In this document: positions 8,743 to 17,109 of the stretch, piece by piece
Position numbering within the stretch: the first letter of the stretch is position 1
Layout of the letters: each line of letters opens with the position of its first letter
Assembly: GCA_019119265.1 (NCBI GenBank)
Contig: DWXI01000105.1
Location: 1 to 43,045, forward strand
DNA from: Candidatus Mediterraneibacter intestinigallinarum
GTDB lineage: Bacteria; Bacillota; Clostridia; Lachnospirales; Lachnospiraceae
DNA length: 43,045 bases
Direction: 5' to 3'
Notes under the pieces: model-generated
What the model saw: only the letters and a program-made list of their open reading frames with translations
Databases searched by the model: none
Told to the model about the DNA's origin: nothing
Translations under genes and position numbers: made by a program

Positions 8743-9466
8743 CTTTCTTCTTTTTCCTCAGCATGATTCTCGCATTGCTGAAGAATATCCTCCTCGCATA
8801 TTCTTCTCCATATTTTTTTTCTACATATTCGGCTGCCTTGCGCATACGCGGCGGGCGGCCTTTTGGACTATGAGCATCTGTTCCTACACAGAACACCAGC
8901 CGGTGTTCCAAAAGCTGCTTTACGAATCGCTTCATCTTCCAACCGTTTTCTCCGGTAATGCTGTCTGCATTTACCTGGATCCGAACTCCCATGTGCTTGA
9001 GATGTTCAGCATTGCCGATATCCTTGTACATACACGGATATCTCTCGATATGCGCCAGTATCACTTCGTACCCTTTCATCTGTATCTGCTGGATACACTG
9101 ACAGATATAATCAAAAGTGTCCGAATGAGAGAATTCTACCAGCACAAATCTCGTTTTGTTCATTGTAAGTATCTTGCCTGCCCGGAGTCTGTCCGGGATG
9201 TCTTGTCCGAAATATATCTCTGTTCCGAGATATACTCTGAGCTTGTCGCTGATCTTTGCCGCTTCTTCGCGGGCGACCTTCAATTGCTTTCTCAGCTCAC
9301 GCGGGGGTTTTCTCCCTCGCTGCGGGTGGTGATGGGGAGTTGCTATTATATAGCGGATCCCTTCATCATATGCCATCTGGAGCATCTGCCTCATATCGTC
9401 TATGCTCTGCGCTCCGTCATCCACATCGGCGAGCACGTGGCAATGTGTGTCAACAATTCGTTCCAT
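8717..9466 (-). CDS. cpsB: CpsB/CapC (PHP-fold) tyrosine-protein phosphatase
   Basis: 249 aa; IVDTHCHVLADVDDGAQSIDD, IATPHHHP, LAHIERYP, GTDAHSPKGRPPRM. Confidence 0.92.
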   Translation of the reverse strand: MERIVDTHCHVLADVDDGAQSIDDMRQMLQMAYDEGIRYIIATPHHHPQRGRKPPRELRKQLKVAREEAAKISDKLRVYLGTEIYFGQDIPDRLRAGKILTMNKTRFVLVEFSHSDTFDYICQCIQQIQMKGYEVILAHIERYPCMYKDIGNAEHLKHMGVRIQVNADSITGENGWKMKRFVKQLLEHRLVFCVGTDAHSPKGRPPRMRKAAEYVEKKYGEEYARRIFFSNARIMLRKKKKDESGQSNT

Positions 9467-9560
9467 TCACATTCTCCTGACATTTATATAAATCGTTCCA
9501 TCGGTATAGATTACACGATTTTTCAAACTTTTTCAAGCTATATATGCATTCTCCTTTAAT

Positions 9561-9589
9561 AATATACGCTGAGATATTACATTTGTCAA
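9561..9589 (-). promoter_or_regulatory. Sigma-A-type promoter of capsule operon
   Basis: Minus strand TTGACA (9584-9589), 17-nt spacer, TATATT (9561-9566). Confidence 0.75.
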
Positions 9590-9598
9590 CAATTTTTA

Positions 9599-9609
9599 CC
9601 CCCCCCCCC
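9599..9609. repeat. Homopolymeric (C)11/(G)11 tract upstream of capsule promoter
   Basis: Eleven consecutive C on + strand, ending 9 bp upstream of the -35 box on the minus strand. Confidence 0.95.
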
Positions 9610-9656
9610 GGTATATTGGGAATATGTTACATAACTGGATAAACAGCCTTATTTTC

Positions 9657-10820
9657 TCATAATCTGGATTTAAAATCTTCATATCCGAACGTACGTATGA
9701 TCTCACATGTTCCATCTTCCCGCTCCAATGCTATATCCGGGAGCCGCATTCCGTTAAATGTGTTGTTTTTTACCATCGTATAAATGGCCATATCCTGGAA
9801 CTCCAGCCGCTCTTTGTATACCAGGGGATGGTCGAAGGCATAGTCGCCGATCACGTCTCCCGCCAGGCATGTAGGCCCGGCCAGCCGGTATGTATACGGG
9901 AGCGCCCTGCTGCCCGGTTCCCCTGCATTTTTCAGTGGCGGACGGTAAGGCATCTCCAGCACATCCGGCATATGGCAGGCGGCGGATGCGTCCAGGATTG
10001 CTGTTTTCATTTTATTATCCACAATCTCCAGTACTTCCGTGATCAATTCTCCTGCGTTAAGGGCTACAGCTTCGCCCGGTTCCAGATAAACTTCCACGCC
10101 ATATGTCTCCGACACATGGCGGATACATTTCTTCAGCAGTTCCAGATCGTATCCTTCCCTGGTGACATGGTGCCCTCCTCCGAAGTTCACCCATTTCATC
10201 TGCGACAGCCACCGGCCAAACTTTTCCTCAACGACCTTCAAAGTCGTTTCCAGCGCATCTGCATCCTGCTCGCAAAGAGTATGGAAATGCAGTCCGTCCA
10301 GATCCAGGATCTCATCCTCTGCCAGATCCTGCTCGAATCTCTCCAGAGTAGTTCCCAGCCGGGAATACGGCGCGCAGGGATCATAGATAGCATGTCCTTC
10401 CTGAGTGGAACACTCTGGATTGATGCGCAGACCCATGCCCTTTTCACATCCGGTTTCAGCTGCATACTCCCTGACCTGATCCTTATACCTGCGGAACTGG
10501 GCCGGGGAATTAAAAATGATGTGATCGCACATTCGCAGGATTTCAGGCATCTCTTCCTCTTTATATGCAGGTGAGAAAATATGGTTCTCCTTCCCCATCT
10601 CCTCATATCCCAGCCTCGCCTCATACAGCCCGCTGGCTGTCGTTCCGTCCAGATATTCCCCGATCAGAGGATACACCCTGTACATGGAGAATGCCTTCTG
10701 GGCCAGCAGGATATGACATCCCGTCTCCTCCCGGAGATTTTTTAATATCTCAAGATTCTCCCTTAACTTTCTCTCCCGTATTACATAACAGGGAGTTCTC
10801 AGATCATTTCTCCTGAGCAC
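9657..10820 (-). CDS. nspC: Carboxynorspermidine/carboxyspermidine decarboxylase
   Basis: 387 aa; fold III PLP decarboxylase, TPCYVIRERKLRENLE, LLAQKAFSM, WVNFGGGHHVTREGYD, EPGEAVALNAG, GPTCLAGDVIGDY. Confidence 0.92.
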   Translation of the reverse strand: MLRRNDLRTPCYVIRERKLRENLEILKNLREETGCHILLAQKAFSMYRVYPLIGEYLDGTTASGLYEARLGYEEMGKENHIFSPAYKEEEMPEILRMCDHIIFNSPAQFRRYKDQVREYAAETGCEKGMGLRINPECSTQEGHAIYDPCAPYSRLGTTLERFEQDLAEDEILDLDGLHFHTLCEQDADALETTLKVVEEKFGRWLSQMKWVNFGGGHHVTREGYDLELLKKCIRHVSETYGVEVYLEPGEAVALNAGELITEVLEIVDNKMKTAILDASAACHMPDVLEMPYRPPLKNAGEPGSRALPYTYRLAGPTCLAGDVIGDYAFDHPLVYKERLEFQDMAIYTMVKNNTFNGMRLPDIALEREDGTCEIIRTFGYEDFKSRL

Positions 10821-10833
10821 CTCTGTCTCCTTT

Positions 10834-12036
10834 CTACTCTACCAGTTCCGGGTCTTCACTGATCTTCCACGGCAGCCCCCATTTATTCAGGGCGTCCATA
10901 AACGGATCCGGATCGAATTCTTCCATATTATATACGCCAGGTTTCTTCCATGTTCCGGTCATCACCATCATAGCTCCGATCATCGCGGGAACTCCTGTCG
11001 TATAAGCAACAGCCTGAGATCCTACTTCCCTGTAGCACTCCTGATGGTCGCATGTATTATATATGTAGAGTTTCTTTTCCTGTCCGTCTTTCTTTCCTAT
11101 GAAAATGCATCCGATATTTGTCTTTCCCTTTGTTCTCGGGCCAAGCGACGACGGATCCGGCAGCACTGCTTTGAGGAACTGCAGCGGCACGATTTCACGT
11201 CCTTCATACATGATCGGTTCTATAGAAGTCATCCCCACGTCTTCCAGACAGCGCAGGTGGGTAAGATAACTCTCTCCGAATGTCATGAAGAAACGGATCC
11301 GTTTTATCCCCGGGATATTGAGCGCCAGAGACTCAATCTCCTCATGGTGGAGCAGGTACATGTCTTTTTCTCCGATCTCCGGGAAATTATAGACCCGCTT
11401 GATCTCCATGGGCTCTGTTTCCACCCAGTGTCCGTCTTCCCAGTAGGATCCTTTGGCGGAGACTTCCCGGATATTGATCTCCGGGTTGAAATTTGTCGCA
11501 AAAGGATAGCCGTGGTCTCCTGCATTGCAGTCCAGGATATCGATATAATTTATCTCATCAAAGTAGTGCTTCAGGGCATAAGCAGAAAACACGCTCGTAA
11601 CTCCCGGATCGAAGCCGCTTCCCAGCAGCGCCGTAAGACCGGCTTTTTCATATTTTTCTCTGTAGGCCCACTGCCATTTGTACTCAAACTTGGCCGTATC
11701 CTCCGGCTCATAATTAGCCGTATCTATATAATGTACTCCTGCCTCCAGACAGGCATCCATAATTGTCAGATCCTGATAGGGCAGCGCCAGATTCAGGACT
11801 ACCTCCGGCTTCTCCTTTCTGATCAGTGCTGTCAGTTCGTCTACATGATCTGCATCTACCTGCGCGGTGGTGATCTTCGTCTTTGTCGTATCCTGCAGTT
11901 TCTCTTTCAGCGCGTCGCACTTTGAGACAGTCCTGCTGGCAATGCACAGCTCTGAAAACACCTCGCTGTTCTGACAGATTTTATGAATTGCTACACTGGC
12001 CACGCCTCCGCAGCCGATTACCATTACTTTTCCCAT
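10834..12036 (-). CDS. Saccharopine dehydrogenase-like carboxyspermidine dehydrogenase
   Basis: 400 aa; VMVIGCGGVASVAIHKICQN, HYIDTANYEPED, GSGFDPGVTSVF; adjacent to nspC. Confidence 0.9.
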   Translation of the reverse strand: MGKVMVIGCGGVASVAIHKICQNSEVFSELCIASRTVSKCDALKEKLQDTTKTKITTAQVDADHVDELTALIRKEKPEVVLNLALPYQDLTIMDACLEAGVHYIDTANYEPEDTAKFEYKWQWAYREKYEKAGLTALLGSGFDPGVTSVFSAYALKHYFDEINYIDILDCNAGDHGYPFATNFNPEINIREVSAKGSYWEDGHWVETEPMEIKRVYNFPEIGEKDMYLLHHEEIESLALNIPGIKRIRFFMTFGESYLTHLRCLEDVGMTSIEPIMYEGREIVPLQFLKAVLPDPSSLGPRTKGKTNIGCIFIGKKDGQEKKLYIYNTCDHQECYREVGSQAVAYTTGVPAMIGAMMVMTGTWKKPGVYNMEEFDPDPFMDALNKWGLPWKISEDPELVE

Positions 12037-12058
12037 GATGAAAGCTCCTTTCTTTTGT

Positions 12059-12946
12059 TTACTTGTTTATACGACTGGCTATTGCGATCAGCATCTCCCT
12101 GATGATCTTGCATGCCACTGCCGTTGACGCCCCTGTCGGATCGCAGGGCGGGCATAATTCATTGACGTCGCACCCGATAAGATTTACCTTCTCACATACC
12201 TTCGTCACACTTCTCATAACCGTCAGAAAATCTGTTCCCCCCGGTTCCGGCGTTCCTGTTCCCGGAAATACAGAAGGATCCATCACATCCAGATCCACTG
12301 TAAAATACACCGGCGCATCCCCGATCTTCTCAATTGTGTCCTCCAGGCCATCCAATGTAAACGGGTGAAAATCTGTATGTCCTGCCCGCGCCCACTGAAA
12401 TTCCTCCTTTTCACCAGAACGGATACCGAACTGGTGGATCCTGCCGTCCGCTTTATTTCCGGACTCTTCCAGCACTTCCCAGCAGCGGCGGATCACGCAG
12501 GCGTGTGAAAGCCGAACGCCAAGATAATCCTGCCTCAGATCAGTATGCGCGTCAAAATGTATGATATGAAGATCCGGATACTTTTCTGCGACTGCCCGCA
12601 GGCTGCCCAGCGTCACCAGATGTTCCCCTCCGATCATAAACGGAATCTTTCCGTCCTGAACGATCTCTGCGACGCACGACTCGATCTGATCCAGCGCCAT
12701 CTCCGGGCTTCCGACGGCCATTTCAAGGTCGCCGCAGTCATATATGATATTCTCCGGCAGCTCTTTGTCCTGATAAGGACTGTATATCTCCAGCCCGTAA
12801 GAATCATTTCTCACTGCCTGTCCTGCGAACCTGGTTCCCGGACGAAAGGATGTGGTGGAGTCAAAGGGAGCTCCGAATAAGACAACTTGAGCCTCCTCAT
12901 ACTCAGCATCACATCCGATAAAGTTTACTGTATTCTTCCACATCAT
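12059..12946 (-). CDS. speB: Agmatinase / ureohydrolase family
   Basis: GGEHLVTLG, HFDAHTDLR, DLDVMDPSVFPGTGTPEPGG. Likely start is MMWKN at 12946, overlapping the SpeE stop, rather than the longer 330-aa ORF. Confidence 0.9.
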   Translation of the reverse strand: MMWKNTVNFIGCDAEYEEAQVVLFGAPFDSTTSFRPGTRFAGQAVRNDSYGLEIYSPYQDKELPENIIYDCGDLEMAVGSPEMALDQIESCVAEIVQDGKIPFMIGGEHLVTLGSLRAVAEKYPDLHIIHFDAHTDLRQDYLGVRLSHACVIRRCWEVLEESGNKADGRIHQFGIRSGEKEEFQWARAGHTDFHPFTLDGLEDTIEKIGDAPVYFTVDLDVMDPSVFPGTGTPEPGGTDFLTVMRSVTKVCEKVNLIGCDVNELCPPCDPTGASTAVACKIIREMLIAIASRINK

Positions 12947-13797
12947 CTCTCCACATCCTCCAGCAAAGCCTCCACGTAAGCCGGCAGCGCAAATACTCCG
13001 GCGTGGAGCCTGGGCTCGTAATATTTTGTATGTATCCCTTTCAGCTTCCATCCCACTTTGTCCAGATCATCCAGCGGGTGATATTTCTTCGAGGCGAACC
13101 CGAACAGCCAGTGGCCCGACGGATAGGAAGGAATATGCGCCTGGTAAACCCGGCAGATCGGGAATGTTTCCAGAATCCTTTTGTGCATCCGCTGGCACTG
13201 AAAGGCTTCTTCCGTATAGAACGGACTTTCATTCTGATTGATCATAATACCGTCCTCGTGAAGCGCGTTATAGCAATTCCCGTAAAATTCTTTTGTAAAC
13301 AAGCCCTCGCCCGCGCCAAAAGGATTGGGAGAGTCTATAATAATCAGATCGTAGGCGTCTCCCTTGGACCGGATAAACCTGAGTCCGTCCTCGTGGAAAA
13401 TATTGACTCTGTCATCTGTAAGGCTGTTGGCGATCTCCGGGATGTATTTCCGGCACACCTCTACAAGAAGGGGATCCGGCTCCACCACGTCGATCGTTTC
13501 TATCGTGTCATATTTAATCAGCTCTCTGACGACTCCTCCGTCGCCTCCTCCTACCACCAGCACCCTCTTCACATCAGGATGGACAGCCATGGGCACGTGG
13601 GTGATCATCTCGTGATAGATAAATTCATCCCGTTCCGTGAGCATCAGGTCCCCATCCACCACAAGAATCTTCCCGAAGTCTTTCGACTCAAGTACGTCAA
13701 TCCTCTGGATATCGCTCTGGGCACTGAAGAGCTGTTCTTCAATGCGGATGGACAACTTCACACCGTCCGTATGTATATCCGAAAACCACATTTCCAT
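12943..13797 (-). CDS. speE: Spermidine synthase-like aminopropyltransferase
   Basis: 284 aa; LVVDGDLMLTERDEFIYHEMITHVP, VLVVGGGDGGVVREL; atypical DSPNPFGAGEGLFTKEFY. Confidence 0.92.
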   Translation of the reverse strand: MEMWFSDIHTDGVKLSIRIEEQLFSAQSDIQRIDVLESKDFGKILVVDGDLMLTERDEFIYHEMITHVPMAVHPDVKRVLVVGGGDGGVVRELIKYDTIETIDVVEPDPLLVEVCRKYIPEIANSLTDDRVNIFHEDGLRFIRSKGDAYDLIIIDSPNPFGAGEGLFTKEFYGNCYNALHEDGIMINQNESPFYTEEAFQCQRMHKRILETFPICRVYQAHIPSYPSGHWLFGFASKKYHPLDDLDKVGWKLKGIHTKYYEPRLHAGVFALPAYVEALLEDVER

Positions 13798-13854
13798 ACG
13801 GTTTCTCCCTCCTTTTTCACAAATGTATGATTTCTCTTCAAATGTATTTCCTCT

Positions 13855-15309
13855 CTATCTTTCCGTCAGTACGTTCAGCCGCTCGATCCGCTCATCTTCC
13901 GGTCCGGTCATGGAGCATCCTTTTTCTTTCGCATAGACAATATAATTGATGATCTCATCCGTGATCTCCTCTCCCGGAGCCAGTACCGGTATTCCCGGCG
14001 GATAGCACATGACGAATTCGGAGCAGATCCTGCCTCTCGTCTCCTCCAGCGGCAGCGATTCTTTCTCCGCGTAAAAGGAATCCTGCGGCGTCATGACGAC
14101 TTTCGGTGCAATGTATTCCTGAGAGAGCATTCCTGTCTTGTCTTTCTTATATCTCCGCTTCAGATCCGCAAGGGCAGTCACCAGACGTTCCACTTCCCGC
14201 TTCCTGTCCCCGATTGAAAGGTAGGCCAGTATATTTCCAAGATCTCCAAACTCAATCTGAATATCATACTCGTCTCTCAGGATGTCGTAGACCTCGATTC
14301 CTGCCAGCCCGATATCCAATGTATGGATTGAAAGCTTCGTCGGGTCGAAATCGAAAATACTGTCGCTGTTGACCATTTCTCTGCCAAATGCGTAGTAATC
14401 CCCGATCTGGTTGATCTCTTTTCTCGCGTATTCCGCCAGTTCCGTTACCGCCGCAAACGCCGCCTCGCCCCTGAGCGCCAGATTTCTCCTGGAAATATCC
14501 AGACTGGATAAGAGCAGGTAGGATCCGCTGGTCGTCTGTGTCAGGTTGATGATCTGACGGATATATCCGGGATGCATCCCTTCCCCGATCAGAAGAAAAG
14601 AACTCTGGGTCAGGCTTCCGCCGGACTTGTGCATACTGACAGAGGCAATATCCGCTCCCGCTTCCATAGCAGAGACAGGAAGGTCCTTTCCGAAATAAAA
14701 GTGTGTTCCATGAGCCTCATCCGCCAGAACTTTCATGCCCTTTTCATGCGCCATCTTCACGATTTCTTTCAGATCAGAACAGACTCCGTAATAGGTCGGA
14801 TTGTTGACGAACACCGCAACTGCATCCGGATTCTCCTCAATGGCACGCTCCACGTCAGCACGCTTCATCCCCAGTGAGATTCCCAGCCGCTGATCCACAT
14901 CCGGATTTACATAAATCGGCTTCGCACCGCAGAGCACCATGGCATTGATCGCGCTTCTGTGTACATTTCTCGGAAGGATTATCTTATCCCCTTTCTTGCA
15001 GCAGGAAAGGATCATCGTCTGCACTGCCGACGTCGTTCCTCCCACCATCAGAAATGCGTGTTCCGCTCCGAAAGCATCGGCAGCCAGCTCCTCGGCCTCC
15101 TTGATCACGGATACCGGGTGGCATAGATTGTCCAGGGGTTTCATAGAATTCACATCAATACTGACACATCGTTCTCCAAGGAGCTCCACCAGCTCCGGAT
15201 TTCCTCTCCCATGTTTATGCCCCGGCACGTCAAAAGGAACGACCCTGTTCCGCCGGAAACGTTCCAGCGCCTCGTAAATAGGCGCTCTCTTCTGTGATGA
15301 TCTCTCCAT
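13855..15309 (-). CDS. Orn/Lys/Arg decarboxylase (fold I; speA-like)
   Basis: PFDVPGHKHGRGNPEL, VGGTTSAVQTMILSCCKKGDKIILPRNVHRSAINAM, LADEAHGTHFYF, SMHKSGGSLTQ. RBS GGAGG-tttaag-ATG supports start at 15309 (MERSSQKRAP) rather than 15345. Confidence 0.92.
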   Translation of the reverse strand: MERSSQKRAPIYEALERFRRNRVVPFDVPGHKHGRGNPELVELLGERCVSIDVNSMKPLDNLCHPVSVIKEAEELAADAFGAEHAFLMVGGTTSAVQTMILSCCKKGDKIILPRNVHRSAINAMVLCGAKPIYVNPDVDQRLGISLGMKRADVERAIEENPDAVAVFVNNPTYYGVCSDLKEIVKMAHEKGMKVLADEAHGTHFYFGKDLPVSAMEAGADIASVSMHKSGGSLTQSSFLLIGEGMHPGYIRQIINLTQTTSGSYLLLSSLDISRRNLALRGEAAFAAVTELAEYARKEINQIGDYYAFGREMVNSDSIFDFDPTKLSIHTLDIGLAGIEVYDILRDEYDIQIEFGDLGNILAYLSIGDRKREVERLVTALADLKRRYKKDKTGMLSQEYIAPKVVMTPQDSFYAEKESLPLEETRGRICSEFVMCYPPGIPVLAPGEEITDEIINYIVYAKEKGCSMTGPEDERIERLNVLTER

Positions 15310-15370
15310 CTTAAACCTCCGCTTGTATAATTGCGGCGTGTGCATCCGGCTGCCATATTAATGAAAAAAT

Positions 15371-15408
15371 AATAGTTCAGCACGCGCCATTCGCAAAGCC
15401 GCACTATT
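15371..15408. repeat. Partial copy (C) of the dispersed structured repeat in polyamine-operon leader
   Basis: agttcagcacgcgccattcgcaaagccgcact matches cagttcagcccgcgccattcgcaaaaccgcact of copy B; flanked by AATAGT/ACTATT. Confidence 0.65.
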
Positions 15409-15411
15409 GCA

Positions 15412-15447
15412 ACAAAACAGGCCGGATGCACGTTGCACCCAGCCTGT
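15412..15447 (-). terminator. Strong intrinsic terminator-like hairpin upstream of polyamine operon
   Basis: Minus strand ACAGGCTGGGTGCA-ACG-TGCATCCGGCCTGT (14-bp stem with two G-U wobbles) followed by TTTGTT. Confidence 0.7.
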
Positions 15448-15769
15448 GTGATATCGCGTTATGATCCTGTGCCTCCCGTCAGAGAGGTTATTTTGATTTA
15501 CAGATATAACAGATATTGGACGTAGAGTCTATATAGCAAATATTTTTACTTTTACTACTCTTATTGACCGTTTCACAAGTTGTGTATGCAGATCGTGCAC
15601 ACCGCGGTTATAAAGTAACCAACTTATAAAATTTGAGCTTCTAACTCAATCAATAATGCAGCTTTCCGCCGCGTAAAATATTTGCATGGAGAACGTACCA
15701 TATATCTGCTTTCCATACAAAGGTATGGTAACACAGAATAATAGTGAATTCAAGAAATTTCTTTTTCAT

Positions 15770-16966
15770 TTACAGCCCGCTGCTGTACTCCTCAATCCTT
15801 CCCCGCACCCGTTCTGCTTCGTCGCCTTCCAACGGCGTCGGCTGATAATTGTTATATCCCGATTCTGACGACACAGAGCACGGGATGATATTCGTCACGT
15901 TATCAGCAGTCAGTTCACCGTTTTCCACCGTAAATGTCTGCTGGAAGATCATCGTATCCTTATCTGACGGGTTGCTGTTTCCGCCGAAACAGAAATTGCC
16001 CAGACTGTATACGATATTTTTACCGTTGTATACCTCGATTCCTTCCAGCACATGAGGATGATGTCCGAGAACAAGATCCGCGCCGTTATCAATCGCAGAG
16101 TGCGCAAGATTCACCTGATTCTCCGTCGGATAGTTTTCTCTCTCAAGCCCCCAATGGAAACTGACAATAACGATCTGCGCGCCTTGTTCTTCTACTGCCT
16201 TGATGTTTGCGATCATCTCATCCTCGCATCCCATCCCGTCTGCCAGCTCGTATGTTCCGACCAGACCGACTTTTATTCCATTTACATCCATAACGGCGGT
16301 TCTGTCATACCCGAAAGAAACGATGCCTGCCGCTTCTATCGTCTCGATCGTGTCCGTATAACTTTTATCCCCGTAATCATGGCTGTGGTTATTTGCCAGG
16401 TTTGCCGCTTCCACTCCGCCTGATGTCAATATCTGCGCATACTCCGCGGGGCCTTTGAAAGCATATGTCTTATCCTGCCTTGCGGTCTCCTCGGTGAGAG
16501 TTCCTTCCATATTAACGATGGTCAGATCGTCTGCGTCAAATATGGATTTTACATTCTGGAAGAAATATTCCGGGCCATTACTGTCATAATATGCATTCAG
16601 ACTGGTGCTTGGATCAAAATATTCATCCGTTCCAAGCGTACAGTCGCCGGCCGCACTGATCGTGATGGAGACAGGTTCTGTCTCTGCTTCTTTCTCAGCC
16701 TCCTGCTCTTCGATCGTAAGATCCGACGCCTGCCCGCTGTCCTTTCCGCCGCTGTCATTGTTCCCGGTAAAATGACGCACCAGCGCCACGATCCCCGCGA
16801 TGATCAGGATAAGGATCACCAGCGCTGCGCACATCATCGCGATCAGTATCCTCCGCCTTCTCTTCAGTCTTTCCCGTTTTCGCCGCATCCGCTCTTCGCG
16901 GCTCACAGGTCTGCGCTCCTGCGTTCTCTGCGTTTTTTTCTCTTTTGACTCTTCCCCCTTGTTCAT
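15770..16966 (-). CDS. CapA family protein (poly-gamma-glutamate synthesis/metallophosphatase-like)
   Basis: 398 aa; TISAAGDCTLGTDEYFD, VNMEGTLTEE, ANLANNHSHDYG, VIVSFHWGLERENYPT, LVLGHHPHVLEGIEVYNGKNIVYSLGNFCFGG. Confidence 0.93.
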   Translation of the reverse strand: MNKGEESKEKKTQRTQERRPVSREERMRRKRERLKRRRRILIAMMCAALVILILIIAGIVALVRHFTGNNDSGGKDSGQASDLTIEEQEAEKEAETEPVSITISAAGDCTLGTDEYFDPSTSLNAYYDSNGPEYFFQNVKSIFDADDLTIVNMEGTLTEETARQDKTYAFKGPAEYAQILTSGGVEAANLANNHSHDYGDKSYTDTIETIEAAGIVSFGYDRTAVMDVNGIKVGLVGTYELADGMGCEDEMIANIKAVEEQGAQIVIVSFHWGLERENYPTENQVNLAHSAIDNGADLVLGHHPHVLEGIEVYNGKNIVYSLGNFCFGGNSNPSDKDTMIFQQTFTVENGELTADNVTNIIPCSVSSESGYNNYQPTPLEGDEAERVRGRIEEYSSGL

Positions 16967-17109
16967 CTTCTGTCACCTCTCAAATCATCTGTTTCTCTTG
17001 TGGCTTCTAATCCTTTCTCAAGATCTGATAATCTGATTTCATCGTATCATCCTGAACATATTTTTGCAATGACAGAATAACTCTCAGCTCACCCTTTTCC
17101 TCTCTTATT

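Noticed and set aside
8870-9559. 229-aa plus-strand ORF
   Set aside because: Antisense to cpsB and runs across its promoter; spurious.
9828-10574. 248-aa plus-strand ORF
   Set aside because: Antisense to nspC; not protein-like.
11044-11925. 293-aa plus-strand ORF
   Set aside because: Antisense to carboxyspermidine dehydrogenase; no motif support.
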